Part shown: in pieces, positions 23,050 to 34,921 of the stretch
Layout of the letters: each line of letters begins with the position of its first letter
Position numbering within the stretch: the first letter of the stretch is position 1
Made by a program: the position numbers and the translations under genes
Assembly (NCBI GenBank): GCA_028554795.2
Contig: CM068829.1
Span: forward strand, 138,825,579-138,889,578
Length of the DNA stretch: 64,000 nucleotides
Direction of reading: 5' to 3'
Source of the DNA: Sinohyriopsis cumingii
Taxonomy: Eukaryota > Mollusca > Bivalvia > Unionida > Unionidae
The notes under the pieces: model-generated
The model's database searches: none
What the model saw: only the letters and a program-made list of their open reading frames with translations
Told to the model about the DNA's origin: nothing

Positions 23050-24263
23050 CACATTAACCCCTAGCGATGAAGTAGTAGCCTACTACCGAGCTCTGTAGCA
23101 TTATCATCATGCATGATACACTAAAGTGGGTAGTATTATAGAAAGGTAGACAGATTTGGCTCTACAATGATACCAAATAATCTGGAATATCTCGTTGCAC
23201 TACAAAATACAGATAGAAAAACCTCATTTTTTGGACCTGACTTTTATTTACCCAAAATTCGACCGTGGTCAGAATCCAGTTTTTTGTCCGGATTTTAGAC
23301 TTTTTGGTCTCAGATCTAAGGCAAACCAGTATGAACTGCAAACAGACAGATGAGCCTTTGCAAAAAGTAGGATAAGATGGGCATTTGGAATAAAGAGTGG
23401 TCTCCATACAAAAATAATGGCTCCGTTTAGCAAAACAAAATTTTAAAAAATTAAGTTCAACTTTTACCCTTCTGCTCATGCGCGAGTCAAATAGCCAATG
23501 AAAAATGATGTTTCTAACACAACAAGGCAGTAAGTTATTGAAAGATGACTGGGGATTTGGTGTTTTTGAGTCTATTCAGAAATAGCTTTCAAAATGTGTT
23601 TCTTACTCGATTTTCAGGCAAAAATGACAAAAAGCTCCATGGGTTAACCGATTTGGCCCCAATCCCATCTGTAGGCATGATGAGGCTGTACCGTACTTCC
23701 ATGCTCTGCAGCATCAAGGTCATTTAAGATACACCAACGTGGGTGTTATTGAAAAAAGCAGACATATATAGCTCTAAAATAATATCAAATAATCTGGAAA
23801 TTCTAGTTGCTCTACAAAATACATAGAGAAAAACCTAATTTTTTGGACCCGTTTTTTTTTTTTTCACCCAAAATTCACTAGAGATCGGAATGCAATTTTG
23901 TGTCCGGATTTTAGACCTTTTGGCCTCCGATCTAAGGCATACAGGTCTTAACTGCACACAGACAGGTGAACCTTTGCAAAAACTAGGATAAGGTGGGCAT
24001 TTGGAATAGCGGTCTCCATACGAAAATAATGGGTCCATTAAGCAAAAAAAAAAAAGGACTCCAACTTTTACCCTTCTGCTCATGCACAAGCAAAATAACC
24101 AATGGAAAATAATGTTTCTAATACAACTAGGCATTAGTCTCATGGAAAATCTGTTGAAAGCCGATGTATAATGATGTATTCAGAAATAGCCCCCCAAATG
24201 TCTTTCCTACACACATTTCAGGCAAAAACGACAAAAACCTCTGGGGCCGAATGAGTTAATGTG
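23050..24263. mobile_element. piggyBac-like MITE flanked by TTAA, internally dimeric
   Basis: TTAA stands outside both ends (23046-23049 and 24264-24267). The left end CACATTAACCCC and the inverted right end CACATTAACTC form short inverted repeats. Inside, a ~600-bp sequence occurs twice head to tail (about 23100-23640 and 23700-24250). Landmarks include CAAATAATCTGGAA, GTCCGGATTTTAGAC/T, CTTTTACCCTTCTGCTCATG and TTCAGGCAAAAA. No transposase is present. Assignment rests on TTAA duplication and termini. Confidence 0.75.
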
Positions 24264-24439
24264 TTAACCTTATCTTTACTGATATTCATACTGTCATGGT
24301 TAGTGTTATGTATATTATGTAACATTGCCTGTTAGTTTCTTTTATTCATTATATGCTGTGTTTAATTGTCCGAAAGCAAGTTCATTGGTTACTTGTACAG
24401 TCAGTCTTTCAGTAAGATAAATATTAGGATCATTGTTTT

Positions 24440-25050
24440 AATCTGAGTCAAGGAAATTGTACTCCCACATAGATGGATCTGTAGTACATGATGTTTATCA
24501 CATTCTAGTAATAGTATATTTAGAAAATGCTAAGTGTGACCTAGGTCAAGTAGAGGGATTTATGATCTTGTTTACTTGAAAAATTACTTATTCTAGCTAT
24601 AACATCTTAGGCAGAATCATTTCTTTTGTTGTTTAGGTTTTGATTTCGGTGATTTATTTATTCAGATTATTACTCTCTAGAATTACAAAGTGCTCAGTAA
24701 TATTCTTGGATAGAGATATTAAGTTGAAATTATAGTGAATTAGATTATATTACTTTAGTTGATACAAAGACCGTTTGCTTGTCTCCATGTCACAGGTCTC
24801 TACAGGCACATCAACACTGTCAGAATTGGCTCTTTTATTTAAATACCACTGGAATTTAATTAGAAGTTTATTCATTAGGTCTTGTAGTAGAACTTTTTGG
24901 ACTATTCTTTGATTAATTAACAAAATCATAAGCTCTTTTTCACTTCATAATTTGGGCAAATAAATTAGTTATTGAATTTTACAAAACTTGTTGTTTTTCA
25001 CTCTTTTCTGTTACTTTTTTTAAGACCATATATTTGTAACATTAGGGTCA
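24440..25050 (+). repeat. Dispersed repeat R, copy 1
   Basis: Order of matching blocks: GAGTCAAGGAAATTGT, TTTAGAAAATGCTAAGTGTG, TTATTTATTCAG, TACAAAGTGCTCAGTAAT, CACTCTTTTCTGTTAC and TTTAAGACCATA. The same order is seen at 32720-33310 and inverted at 33590-34030. Family unknown. Confidence 0.7.
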
Positions 25051-25082
25051 TTTGTTTGTATTTTATAATTATTAATCCTATC

Positions 25083-25690
25083 AAACAATGTGAATCATTT
25101 ATATTTGAAAATCATGTGAATATGTGCATATATTAGTACATGTACATGTATATGATTTGTGAAATGAACAAAGGTAATATTTATCATATCCATAAGATAA
25201 CTTCACATGGCCCAAAATTTTAGAGTTGTTTCAAATGGAACAAAAACTGCACAGTTAGCTATGACGTATATATCTTATTCTATGCACTTAATCACTTTTT
25301 TCTTTAAGAAATCCATTATACTTCTTTGTTGACTTTTTTACTCAGCTGTTTGGTCTGAACATGTATCTTCATTTCGGAGCAAAGAAGCAAATGTTTGGGA
25401 TTGCCATGTTGTAAAGCATATTCTTTATCTCCTTTAAATGTTCTGTGACTGTAGAATGTGAAATAACCTGAGGCAGAATTGCACCAACAGATGACTCATT
25501 GTCACTATCACTGTCCGCAGTTGGAGAAGTACCCGATTTACCTCTCTGAAGAATATCCTTCTCCCAGTCTGGCTTGTTTAGATCTCCATACACTGGAGTG
25601 GTCTCCCCTTTTTCACTACTTTCAATTACATTAATTCTTTCTTCGAGTGTTAGAATTTTTCTTTGTTTCGTAGGAGGTTCTGCCATTGTT
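25083..25690 (-). pseudogene. Tigger/pogo-type transposase, internally deleted
   Basis: The minus-strand frame (25686 to 25369, 105 codons) begins MAEPPTKQRKILTLEERINV and continues IESSEKGE. This is the CENP-B-like N-terminal helix-turn-helix of pogo/Tigger transposases. It then runs directly into an acidic Ser-rich stretch (TADSDSDNESSVG) and ISHSTVTEHLKEIKNML, like the C-terminus of the same proteins. The DDE domain is missing, so the ORF is a deletion fusion of both ends. Flanking DNA at 25083-25150 matches the Tigger-like element at 45983-47000, whose minus strand also begins MTEPQTKK. This supports one family. Termini were not found. Confidence 0.6.
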
Positions 25691-26320
25691 ACTAGTGTTG
25701 GTGTAATACCAATTATATGTATTTTCGTTTTGATCAGATTTTAAAGAAATGTGCAATAAATATATATTATGTACCAGTGAATGAAACCAAAAGATATAAT
25801 TAACTCATCAAGAAACAATACATTTATTTTGAGATGAAATTTAAATGTTGTGACCATCTGCACCCGGGTAAACAGTGGCTTGGTGAAACACTATAACAAA
25901 GAAGAAGAAAAAAAATTATGGAAATGATTCTTACTTACTAGTATTAAAGACAAAGAGCTCATTCACCCCCGAGGCATTATGGATTAACTGGAAAGACAAA
26001 CAATGTACTCAACCTTACACTGAAGCCCTTTCAAAATATTTCTCACTGGGACATTAGGACTACTGGCATTGTGTGGGTTTTCACAAAGATAAAGAAAAAA
26101 TACAAACCTCTAAATTGACTGCATATGTCCATCATTACTCCCTTTGATGAAAAAATGGTTAATCTTATTGGCTATTCACATAAATTAATACCTGATTATT
26201 TAATTATTCCATCCAGTGGTATGACTGTCAGTCTGTCTCCAAATAATTTCTCTCATCATTACCATTACAATATCAGAATCTGAAGGTTTTTTTCTTCGTT
26301 GGTCAGTCATCAGTCCATCA
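25691..26320. other. Intron, no gene recognised
   Basis: AT-rich, perhaps including the outer part of the Tigger remnant. No coding frame is supported. Confidence 0.4.
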
Positions 26321-26339
26321 GTGTTATGGACCAGTAGAC

Positions 26340-28400
26340 CCTTTTCAAAGCCTTTAATTGAAGCATCCTCAGCCTTGTCTCCCATCGGTATAGTGAACAA
26401 ACATGCTCCTTTAAAAAAACATGGGATAATGAAAGATCACCAGCCAGACTGGATCTCCCCAGAAATTTTAGAAGCAATAAAGCAAAGAGACCAACTAAAA
26501 TCAATAGGAAATGAAGCTGAATATAGAACTTGGAGGAATAAAGTTAATAAAATGATACGTCAAGCCAAACAAGCGCACTACAAAAAAGTGCTGGATGAAA
26601 ACCAAAATAACCCAAAAGCTATATGGAAAGTTTTTACAGAATTTGGTGCAGGGAAATGTAAGAGTAAAACTGAAATTTTATCCCTCAATCATGAGAGCAT
26701 TTATACTGATAATCCAACTAACATTTCAAATATTTTTAATGACCTTTTCATTCAAATTGCTGAAAAACATAAAGAACCCAGAACTTTATCAGATGATCTG
26801 GAACTCAAACATTTTTGTGCTAAAAAAACTACCAAACAATATAAAGTTTGAAATTCCTGAAATGAGTCCAGAATTAGTGTTGAAATATGTTTAAAAAATG
26901 GAAGATTGTAAAGCTACATGACTTGATATGATTGGATGAAGGCTACTAAAGGTAGCTGCACCTGCAATTGCAGAGAGTAGCTTTCATTTGCAATGAAAGT
27001 ATTAGGTCTAATAAATTTCTACAAACATGGAAACTGCCAAGGTTACACCAATGCATAAAGTGGGAACAAAAGATGATGTAAATAACTACAGACCCAACTC
27101 TATCCTTCCTTGTCTCTCAAAATTAATAGAAAAACATGTACATGATTCTATTCTCACCTATTTGAACACTTATGATCTTATTCCTGATAATCAGTCTGGC
27201 TTTCAATAAAGTCACTCCTGTGAAACTGCACTTGTATCTTTGATTGAAAAATGGCTGAAAGCATTAGATCAAGGAGAAATGGCAGGCACTATTATGGTTG
27301 ATTTTCACAAAGCTTTTGATCTTGTAAACCATCACAGTTTGCTTGAAAAACTAAAAATCTATCAATGCAGTGAAAACTCCCTAAACTGGTTTACTTCTTA
27401 CTTAACCGATAGAGTGCAAAATGTATCTTTAAATGGTCAACTTTCTCAAAGTAAAAATATTAACTGTGGAGTACCACAGGGCTCTATCCTTGGACCTCTG
27501 TTATTCATTTTATTTATCAACGACTTACCTTTTAAGATTGGAACTCCACTGACCTCTATGCAGATGATACTACACTGTCTGAGAAGGGTAAAACCAAAAC
27601 CATACTTGAAAATAAATTACAAGATACTCTCAACAGACTTTAAGTATAGTAAAAGGAAAACAGTATGATCATAAGTACAGAAAAAAACAAAAGCCCTTCT
27701 AGTTACAATGCAACAAAAATAAGGAAGGCTAGATAGCGACATACTCCAGGTTCTATTTGACAATGTGAGCCTTACTATGACCTCTCATGATAATATTCTT
27801 GGTGTATTCATAGATAACAATCTTACTTGGTCTATTCACATTAAATACATTTCAAAAAAGGTTCATTCTTATCTTTGGATACTGAGGAAAATCAAAATGT
27901 ACATCCCTCTTCAGTATAGGGTCATCTTTTATGAAAGTTATATTCAACCATATCTGGACTATTATAATGTAATTTGGGGTAATACCTCTAATTCAAACAT
28001 AACAACACTTTTAAGAAGAGGGCTTGCTATTTAATGCTAGATCAGTGTATAGACAATTTCCAGGATGCAATGAATAATATAAAGATTTTAACAATACATG
28101 AAAGAATATTTCTTAGAAAGGCCAAATTGATATATAAAGTATCCAGAAAAGCCATTCATGTCTGTCTAAGCAATATCTTTCACCAAAGAGAATGCTGATG
28201 GTACTCCAAATTTAAGGTCCGTAAGAAGTAAAAATTACATTATATCAAGGCCAAAGAAGGAATTGTTTAAAAAAAAGTTTTCAATTTAATGGTCCACTGG
28301 TATGGAACAACATTCCCAGTGACATAAGGCAGGCTCCTAGTATTTCTTCTTTTCATAATCAATGTCTCAAATGGATGAAATCTTTAGACAATTGAACAGT
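26340..28400 (+). pseudogene. CR1/L2-type LINE ORF2 remnant, second subfamily
   Basis: A 5'-truncated copy. It opens at 26385 with VNKHAPLKKHGIMKDHQPDW, the linker between endonuclease and RT. RT blocks follow: HKVGTKDDVNNYRPNSILPC (27050), MVDFHKAFDLVNHHSLLEKL (27295), GVPQGSILGPLLFILFINDL (27470), a damaged YADD region (27555) and the thumb (DNILGVFIDNNLTWSIHIKY, 27790; YIQPYLDYYNVIWGN, 27940). Frameshifts and stops break it into at least five frames. Protein similarity to the 47-51 kb copy is moderate, so it belongs to an older or distinct subfamily. The 3' tail near 28400 has no clear microsatellite. Confidence 0.85.
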
Positions 28401-28409
28401 TCTAGTACA

Positions 28410-29463
28410 ATAAATACTGCCTGCTTTTCTGTAATTTTACATCATTTTCATTGTTGAATTTTTCAATGCAGGATGATATTATATATTTGATATATGTTTA
28501 TGTGTTCACAGATGCCTGTGCCTATGTTTCAGGCTTAATGCTTTGATTTTTAAAAGCACTTAATTATCTAGTGTCAAGCCAGATTCATCACACATCATGT
28601 TGTATATATTGTACATGACAGATAGAAGGTCTGGTGTAAAGCATGATCATAGCATGACATAAAGACAGTGAATCATGACATGTTGCTCACATTTACCTGT
28701 GTGTGTTACACTTGAAATGATCATTAATTTAGTTTTTTTATAGCTTTATTACCACCCCAACACCCACCCCTAGGTGAGATTTCATTTAAATTTTAAATTA
28801 AGGAATTAGCTTATACTCTGTACACCATATATTTTACTTTGCGTATTGATATGTCTGTGATTAATATGAATGGGTCGATGGGAGAGGGTTCCCCAACTCT
28901 CATCTCAATATAGTATCTTGCCATTTATCATGTTTTTCAAGGGAATCATATTTTCTCAAAGAATTTTATTTCCTTATCTCATTTTTATTCCATATTAGTT
29001 GATGTATATTCTTCTCTAAAATGATGATAGATCAGTTCAGCTTCCCACAGCAAACACTAATTATTTGTGTATTTCCCATAGGAGTGAAACAATACACCAG
29101 TGCTGGATATCAGTACAATTCACGATACACGGCTATGATAGGATACATTATCAATATACATAAAAACATAATGGTCTTCCCGTTAGTACACGGTCTCTCC
29201 ATAGTAGGTTATGCCCTTTTATGTGTGTAGACATATTGGTTGTATTTCCATTCTGCAGATTAAAGACAGACATTAACATTGACTTAGCATCTATTTATAT
29301 GCCAGACAGTGATATCACTTTTTACCACTGCCATTTATTGGTACTATATAGCCAGGATTGTGCTAATGTGCAATTAAACACTACTAATCCTACTTGATTG
29401 TGATTAATTGAACAATATCAAAACCTTTGAATCAGTTATCAAATGAAACTACATGGATTACAT
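28410..29463. other. Intron, no gene recognised
   Basis: AT-rich. An open frame at 29021-29230 has a hydrophobic end but no family match and no good donor. Confidence 0.4.
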
Positions 29464-29811
29464 TTAGCCACAGATATTACCTAGCAGAAATGTTAACATA
29501 TTGGTCTTGAGGAAAAAATTGTTACATTTTTCAGTCACTTTAAAAACTGTCAGCATGATCCTAATGTAGGCAAACTCAGTGATATCTGTCATTAGATCCT
29601 CAATTTCGTTGTCTTTAAATTTTAGAATTTTGTCAGTGAGTCTTTTTATGTCATTCTGGTACTTTTTGTTATAGTTTGAGATACTTCCAAGTATGAGGTA
29701 CAGATGTATTATCCTGGGTGCTGCAGGAATCAATTTCTTTCTGTGCCTGTTCTTAGAGGTAAGGACCCTCTTTACTTTTGTATACTGTAAATCGCAATAT
29801 TTGAATGTCAT
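29464..29811 (-). pseudogene. Possible hAT-type transposase fragment
   Basis: A 115-codon open frame with TDITEFAYIRIMLTVFKVTE, CNNFFLKTNMLTFLLGN and a Lys-rich upstream helix. The pattern resembles the helical insertion region of KIAA1586-like hAT transposases, but the match is by general feel. It may be an unrelated chance frame. Confidence 0.3.
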
Positions 29812-29819
29812 TATGACCT

Positions 29820-30287
29820 CACTTTATTGAGAGACCCTCTATCCAACCATCCATATGTCGGCATCCACATCTCTTAAACCACTGGTTGGAAATTACCCAA
29901 ACTTGGTACTTAGGCTGACCCTCTCTGAGAGGGTATGATTTTTGGGCTTTGCCAAGGGTCATTGGAGGGGGTAAAAGGTTAGATATAATTACAGTGACAT
30001 TTTGTAATAGTTTTGATAAAATTTGTTGATACATTCATAGGAGGAGGAGGATGCATTATATGTGTAGTAGATTTAGGGTTTCCACTCCAGGTTCACTATC
30101 AAGAAATATGAGGTTGGAAGGGGTGGGTAAGCTTAGGATATATAATAAAAGGTTAGAGATTGGGCATGGTTAGGCCTGAGTGCAGTTCTTTTTGACATTT
30201 TCACAAATCTTTATTTTCAGCTTCTCAGTGACATAAAATGTTAGCCAAATACAAATAGAAGAAAACAGCAGTAATATTTTGTATACA
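29820..30287. other. Intron, no gene recognised
   Basis: Slightly more mixed composition than its surroundings, with purine runs (GGAGGAGGAGG near 30040). Nothing is recognised as coding. Confidence 0.35.
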
Positions 30288-30294
30288 GTCTAGT

Positions 30295-30472
30295 CAAGGG
30301 GTCTCAAACTCAAACCATTCTGAGAGCCACATGAGGGCATTTTCGATGGCCTAAGGGCCGCACCACCTTAGTTATCTTTCATGACAACTTGTGATGCCAA
30401 TCATTTTGTGGGCCACATGATACTGTTTGGTGGGCTACATGCAGCCCATGGGCTGCGTGTTTGAGACCCATG
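30295..30472. mobile_element. Short hAT-type MITE with target-site duplication
   Basis: The left end CAAGGGGTCTCAAACTC and the inverted right end CATGGGTCTCAAACACG form the inverted repeat. GTCTAGTCAA occurs on both sides (30288-30297 and 30473-30482), covering the expected 8-bp hAT target duplication. Inside, GC-richer phrases (GGCCACATGA, GGGCTGCGTG) resemble the GGTCTCAAAC ... GGGCC class of hAT MITEs found across animals. Confidence 0.85.
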
Positions 30473-30547
30473 GTCTAGTCAATAATAATGTTGATTCAAA
30501 TACAGTATTATGTTATTATAAATGAAATGCATGACATTATTATAACA

Positions 30548-30582
<35 letters not shown>

Positions 30583-30583
30583 A
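30548..30583. repeat. (ATT)n microsatellite
   Basis: About 11 ATT units. Confidence 0.95.
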
Positions 30584-30589
30584 CAATAC

Positions 30590-30955
30590 AATTCGAGAAC
30601 AAATTTTAATTTTATATTTAATTAGCATGGCTAATAATAGACCTTTCTTGTGGAAAGATCTTCCATATTACCTCCCCTTATCCACCATTCAATAAAAAGT
30701 GCTGGAAGTTCTTATAAATCCTTTGAAATGGAATTCTATGGATCTATATGAGACATGCAATAATTTTCAAATATCAAAAGTATTTTTGGAGACTTTCATG
30801 GTATATAAATTTCAGATTAAACCATCACATTATGAATAATTGTCAAAGCTAGTAAGTTTTTACAGAAAATTTGATCTTGTCACATGTATGAAGCAACTAC
30901 TTTGTCAATAATGCTGAATAGAATATTACACAATTTTAAAGCATACATGCTTGTT
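30590..30955. other. Intron, no gene recognised
   Basis: AT-rich single-copy-looking sequence. Confidence 0.35.
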
Positions 30956-30959
30956 ACAA

Positions 30960-31720
30960 ATCTGCCATGAAATATGGCAGCCAGTATTAAAAGTAGAAGA
31001 AAAACCCTTAAAATTTTTCATAAACTACAAGATTTGAACAAATTTGAAAGAAAATTAATACCCTTTTTGTACAAGTTATGGCATTTTACCATGAAGTATG
31101 GCAACCAATTTTAAAATCGGAAAAACCATTAAAATGTTTCATAAATTGCATAGATTTCAACAAATCTGAAAGAAAATTAACACCTTTTCTGTACAAGTTA
31201 TGGCATTCTACCATGAAGTATGGCAGCCAATTTTAAAATCAGAGAAACCCTTAAAATTTTTCATATACTTCATAGATTTGAATAAATTTGAAAGAAAATT
31301 AATACCTTTTTTTGTACAAATGATGCTGATCCACCATCAGATATAACTGCCATTACTAAGAATTGAAAAATATTTCACCATTTGTTCAAAACTTAAATTA
31401 AATTGGACCAAATTTGACAGCGTCCTGGCAAGAAGGCCTTTTGAGTTTTACAAATGACTTTTCTGCAATCAGATATAATCACCATTACTTAAAATATAAA
31501 ACTTTCAATAATTCTTGTCCAAACTCAACGAACAGAATTTAGCAGAAAACATCCTGGCATAAAGGTCTTTCAGTTTGCACAGATGATGTTAATATAGTCT
31601 TTACTGCCACAAATATCTATCAAGTTTGCACAAATTATGTTAAGGTAGTCATTATTGCCACAAATTATGTCAAGTTTGCACAGATGATTCTGATCTTCCA
31701 TCCAATATGGTAGCCATTAG
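30960..31720. repeat. Degenerate ~122-bp tandem repeat, family M
   Basis: Units start near TATGGCATTYTACCATGAAG and continue GTATGGCARCCAATTTTAAA, spaced 122 bp (31078 and 31200). More diverged units follow, with CAAATATGGTAGCCATTA. The same family occurs at 44580-45600. Confidence 0.75.
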
Positions 31721-31934
31721 AAATAATCATTTAATTTTTTATTTTTTTTAAAAACAAAAAAAAACATCATGCTTAACCTATCTTTCTTGCCCTGCTGTCC
31801 TTGCACTTGTCTAATATGTAGATGTTAGCGAAGTGAAGTGATCTCAGACCGATTTGGTCTAATTGCTTTAGAATAGTAGTAGAAAGTCTCTGGAGGTTTT
31901 AATTGTTTTAAATTTAAAAAATTCTTTATTTCAG

Positions 31935-32014
31935 ATGTTTATATTAGACAGTAAATTCATCACAAAGACCTGCCAAAAACTTTTTAATAGATGTTGCAGT
32001 GGTAACAAACAGAG
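31935..32014 (+). CDS. P5B-type ATPase (ATP13A2/3-like), exon d
   Basis: The exon lies between TTTATTTCAG and GTATGT. It encodes MFILDSKFITKTCQKLFNRC and CSGNKQ, then two bases of a codon. In P5B ATPases the last membrane helix is followed by a (V/I)(I/L)DS(K/R) motif and a basic cytosolic tail, which this matches. The dangling AG is completed by C of exon e to give Ser, so the junction is in frame. The exon starts at phase 0 and needs a preceding exon ending in phase 0, as exon c does. The roughly 27 residues normally between them are missing in my reading. Confidence 0.7.
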
Positions 32015-32275
32015 GTATGTAGCAAGTGTGTTTTACATACTCATGTTGACACATTGCACAAATAAGTATCACTTTTTAGGTAGGGATGACTTCAGTGGGG
32101 GTATGTTAATGTTTTGTGTTGAAGTTCTTAATAATCAGATATTGTGGGAATGGCTGAATTGCATGGGTTAAAACAGATGTTGTAATGGAACATATTAGTT
32201 GGTTATGCGTAGATGTATTTTCTTATTACCGGTATATGATATTTCTACAGTTATGGGTTCTACACTTTGTGTGTG

Positions 32276-32280
<5 letters not shown>

Positions 32281-32356
<76 letters not shown>
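32281..32356. repeat. (AT)n microsatellite
   Basis: About 37 uninterrupted AT units. Confidence 0.97.
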
Positions 32357-32361
<5 letters not shown>

Positions 32362-32514
32362 ATGGAAACAATAATTAAATTTACATGACATACCATTGTT
32401 GCTAGTGTAAACCTAAATGTGTACATATCTTGTTTCAGATTAGTATTTCATACATTGCGTTATCTTGCAATGAAAAGAATCTCTAAGTTATGTTTGTAAC
32501 TAATTAGTTTTACT

Positions 32515-32517
<3 letters not shown>

Positions 32518-32577
<60 letters not shown>
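32518..32577. repeat. (AT)n microsatellite
   Basis: About 29 AT units, about 160 bp after the previous AT tract. Confidence 0.97.
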
Positions 32578-32581
<4 letters not shown>

Positions 32582-32719
32582 GCATTGTTTGTTTGTTAGA
32601 CTTTCAAAAATCATCGTTTTTGGTTTCATAAGCAACATGTTTCTCTCAGTCTGAGTCTATAACCTTGGAAATTCCCCTTGAATTTGTGGGTCTTCCTGTT
32701 GTTTCTGCACATTTTATAT

Positions 32720-33310
32720 ATAATTGTATGATTTTATTTTGTAAATATTAGGAGCCTTCTAGAATGTTATTTTCAATTAGGTAATGGGGTTAATTATTTA
32801 GAAAATGCTAATTGTGAACTGAAGTCAAGTTAAAGACTATGTAATCTTGTTTTTCTAGAAATGTTTCATTCATGCTTTGAGATCTTTGCAGAATCAATTG
32901 TATTAATGTTGTGTCCAGAAATTCTTTGTGCTGGAATTTATTTATTCAGTTGTTTTATTCAAGTTATCCTTCTCTGGAAATATAAAGTGCTAAACAAATT
33001 ATTCATGGCAATAGAGACTTGAATATATACTAAACTTTCAAATAAGGATATATTCTTGGATTGTATTATTGGGAAATTGGGATTTAATTTGATTTTCCAC
33101 TAATGTTTATTCAGAACTTTATATATTAGGACCTTTATCTGTAATTCTATGATTATTTTGGATTTAATTTCCAATACCATAATTTCTTTTGTTTTTATTT
33201 ACATTTTTACTTCTTTTTGTATTCTAGGGAAAAAAAATCCTTCTTGAATTTTACAAAGCTTGTTGCTTCTCTCTCTTTTCTATCCCTTATTTTAAGACCA
33301 TAGAGTCATA
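32720..33310 (+). repeat. Dispersed repeat R, copy 2 (left arm of inverted repeat)
   Basis: Blocks include TTAGAAAATGCTAATTGTGA, GAATTTATTTATTCAG, AATATAAAGTGCTAAACAAA, GGATATATTCTTGGATTGTA and TTTTAAGACCATAGAG. It matches copy 1 (24440) directly and copy 3 (33590-34030) in inverse orientation. Confidence 0.75.
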
Positions 33311-33589
33311 ATAATATATACTCCCAATTTCAATGCTTCCCAGCAGATTGTTATTACATGAACTTATTAGGCAACAACAAAAAACAGTCTCTAAAATATG
33401 ACTTGGGTACTGTGGCCCTTATATTGCAGGTGTCACATGATTTTACTGATCTTTAAAAAGCACATCTCAAGCAAGCATTAATGTGAAAAGGCTAATTTAT
33501 ACATGGTCAGCCTTAATGATTAAAGTTTAGTGGAAATTCAAATTAAATCCAATGCTAAAAGTATTGATGTGCATGTGGTGGCTCATGTA

Positions 33590-34030
33590 GTGGTGATGTG
33601 CCAAGTCTTTTTGGGATCACAATAATACAATCTATGAATATATCCTTTTTTGAAATTTCATTATAAATTGACAGCTCTGTTTCCAAGAATGTTAGTTTTT
33701 TAAGAGCACTTTGTATTTCCAGTGAATAAATAATTGGAATAAATAAAATTCCAGCCCAAATGAATTACTAGACACAACAATAAAACAATAATAATGATTA
33801 TGCTAAGATCTTAAAGCACAAATGAATAATTTCTAAAACAAAATCAAGATTTTAGAGTCCTCTACATGACCTCAGGACACAATCCACATTTTCTAAAATA
33901 AAATAACTATTACCTAATGGAAGATAACCTTCTAGAAGCTTATTAATGTTTACAGAATAAAGTCTTAGTTATTACTGGAATATAAAATGTGGTAAACACA
34001 ATGTTTTTGACTCAAGTAAATATAAAATCC
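33590..34030 (-). repeat. Dispersed repeat R, copy 3 (right arm of inverted repeat)
   Basis: Read on the minus strand it gives GAGTCAAAAACATTGTG, TTCTAGAAGGTTATCTTCCA, TTAGAAAATGTGGATTGTG, TTTATTTATTCCAATTATTT, CTGGAAATACAAAGTGCTC and GGATATATTCATAGATTGTA. These are collinear with copies 1 and 2. Confidence 0.75.
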
Positions 34031-34717
34031 CTAATAGTTAACCCATACACAGAGAATAATTTAGCTATGTGTTAGTAGAATGAACAAAAAATTAATGATT
34101 CAAGTCAAGTAGAAAATTAACATTTATTTTGGACAAGGTAAAGTCCAAAATACAATGTTACATTATCAATAGCATATAATGAAATAAAATTGTTTTTAAA
34201 AGAACTAACTAACAAACAATGCGAATTAAAAATACATAACATAATACATGTTCAACCTCCAACTTGGCCCAGTAATGCCCTCTCTCCCCCCACCCAATCC
34301 ATGTCAAAGAGATGCTTAGTTGTGGGTCTGTTTTTGCAAGCCTTTGGCCTTACATTTTGAAATTTGCATGTTTAAAGGACAACATAAAAGCAGCTAGAAA
34401 CAACTACTGACTCTTCATATGTAAATCCGTTTGTATAGAATTTCTTATTTAAATATACTGTAAATGATATTTTTATTATTATTAATATTTTTATGTTTTA
34501 AATTTAAATAAAATTCTTGGATAATGTAAAATCAGGCATTTTAGGAATTCCAAAATGGTATCATTGTTGCAACAGATATCAATGCTGAATTATGTGAGTG
34601 GCATTTAAATAAATGGCTATCAGCTACAAAAATTTGATGTGATCTTTTGACTACACATTACCTTGGTACTTGCATTCACTTGAATGTGTAGAAAGAAACC
34701 ATCAACTATTCACATTT
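34031..34717. other. Intron, no gene recognised
   Basis: AT-rich, with a short C-rich patch (34270-34300). No frame is supported. Confidence 0.4.
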
Positions 34718-34921
34718 CTATCGAGATATTGTAAAAGTGTGTTTGTGCAACAAAGTATTTCCTCTGAATAATGAGGGATTTTCAAACAATAGTTCTTCCC
34801 TTGCCTGGGATGCCTGGGATACATGTACATTATGAATATCCACATAAATGATTGTTCCCCTGCTTTTGCGAGGAGTACTAGAAAAGCTACTATTTTCAAT
34901 AACAGCATGACTTCTTGACTT
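34718..34921 (-). CDS. Candidate terminal exon of an unknown minus-strand gene
   Basis: Read on the minus strand, the acceptor TTTGTTATACAG at 34922 is followed by 67 open codons and a stop (34718-34720). The encoded end is hydrophilic and Ser/Arg/His-rich: KSRSHAVIENSSFSSTPRKS, GTIIYVDIHNVHV, ENPSLFRGN, TFTISR. It has no low-complexity bias and looks like a cytosolic tail. No family is recognised and no partner exon was found. A second minus-strand stretch at about 35240-35470 is also partly open in two frames (including RLPWHKDLLILPHFRETCPL). It could be UTR or a decayed coding copy. Confidence 0.3.
   Translation of the reverse strand, partial: KSRSHAVIENSSFSSTPRKSRGTIIYVDIHNVHVSQASQAREELLFENPSLFRGNTLLHKHTFTISR

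Noticed and set aside
29021-29230. Missing ATPase exon (open frame after CCCATAG)
   Set aside because: Its residues (QYTSAGYQYNSRYTAMIGYI) do not match the P5B segment, and the phase-0 frame stops at once.
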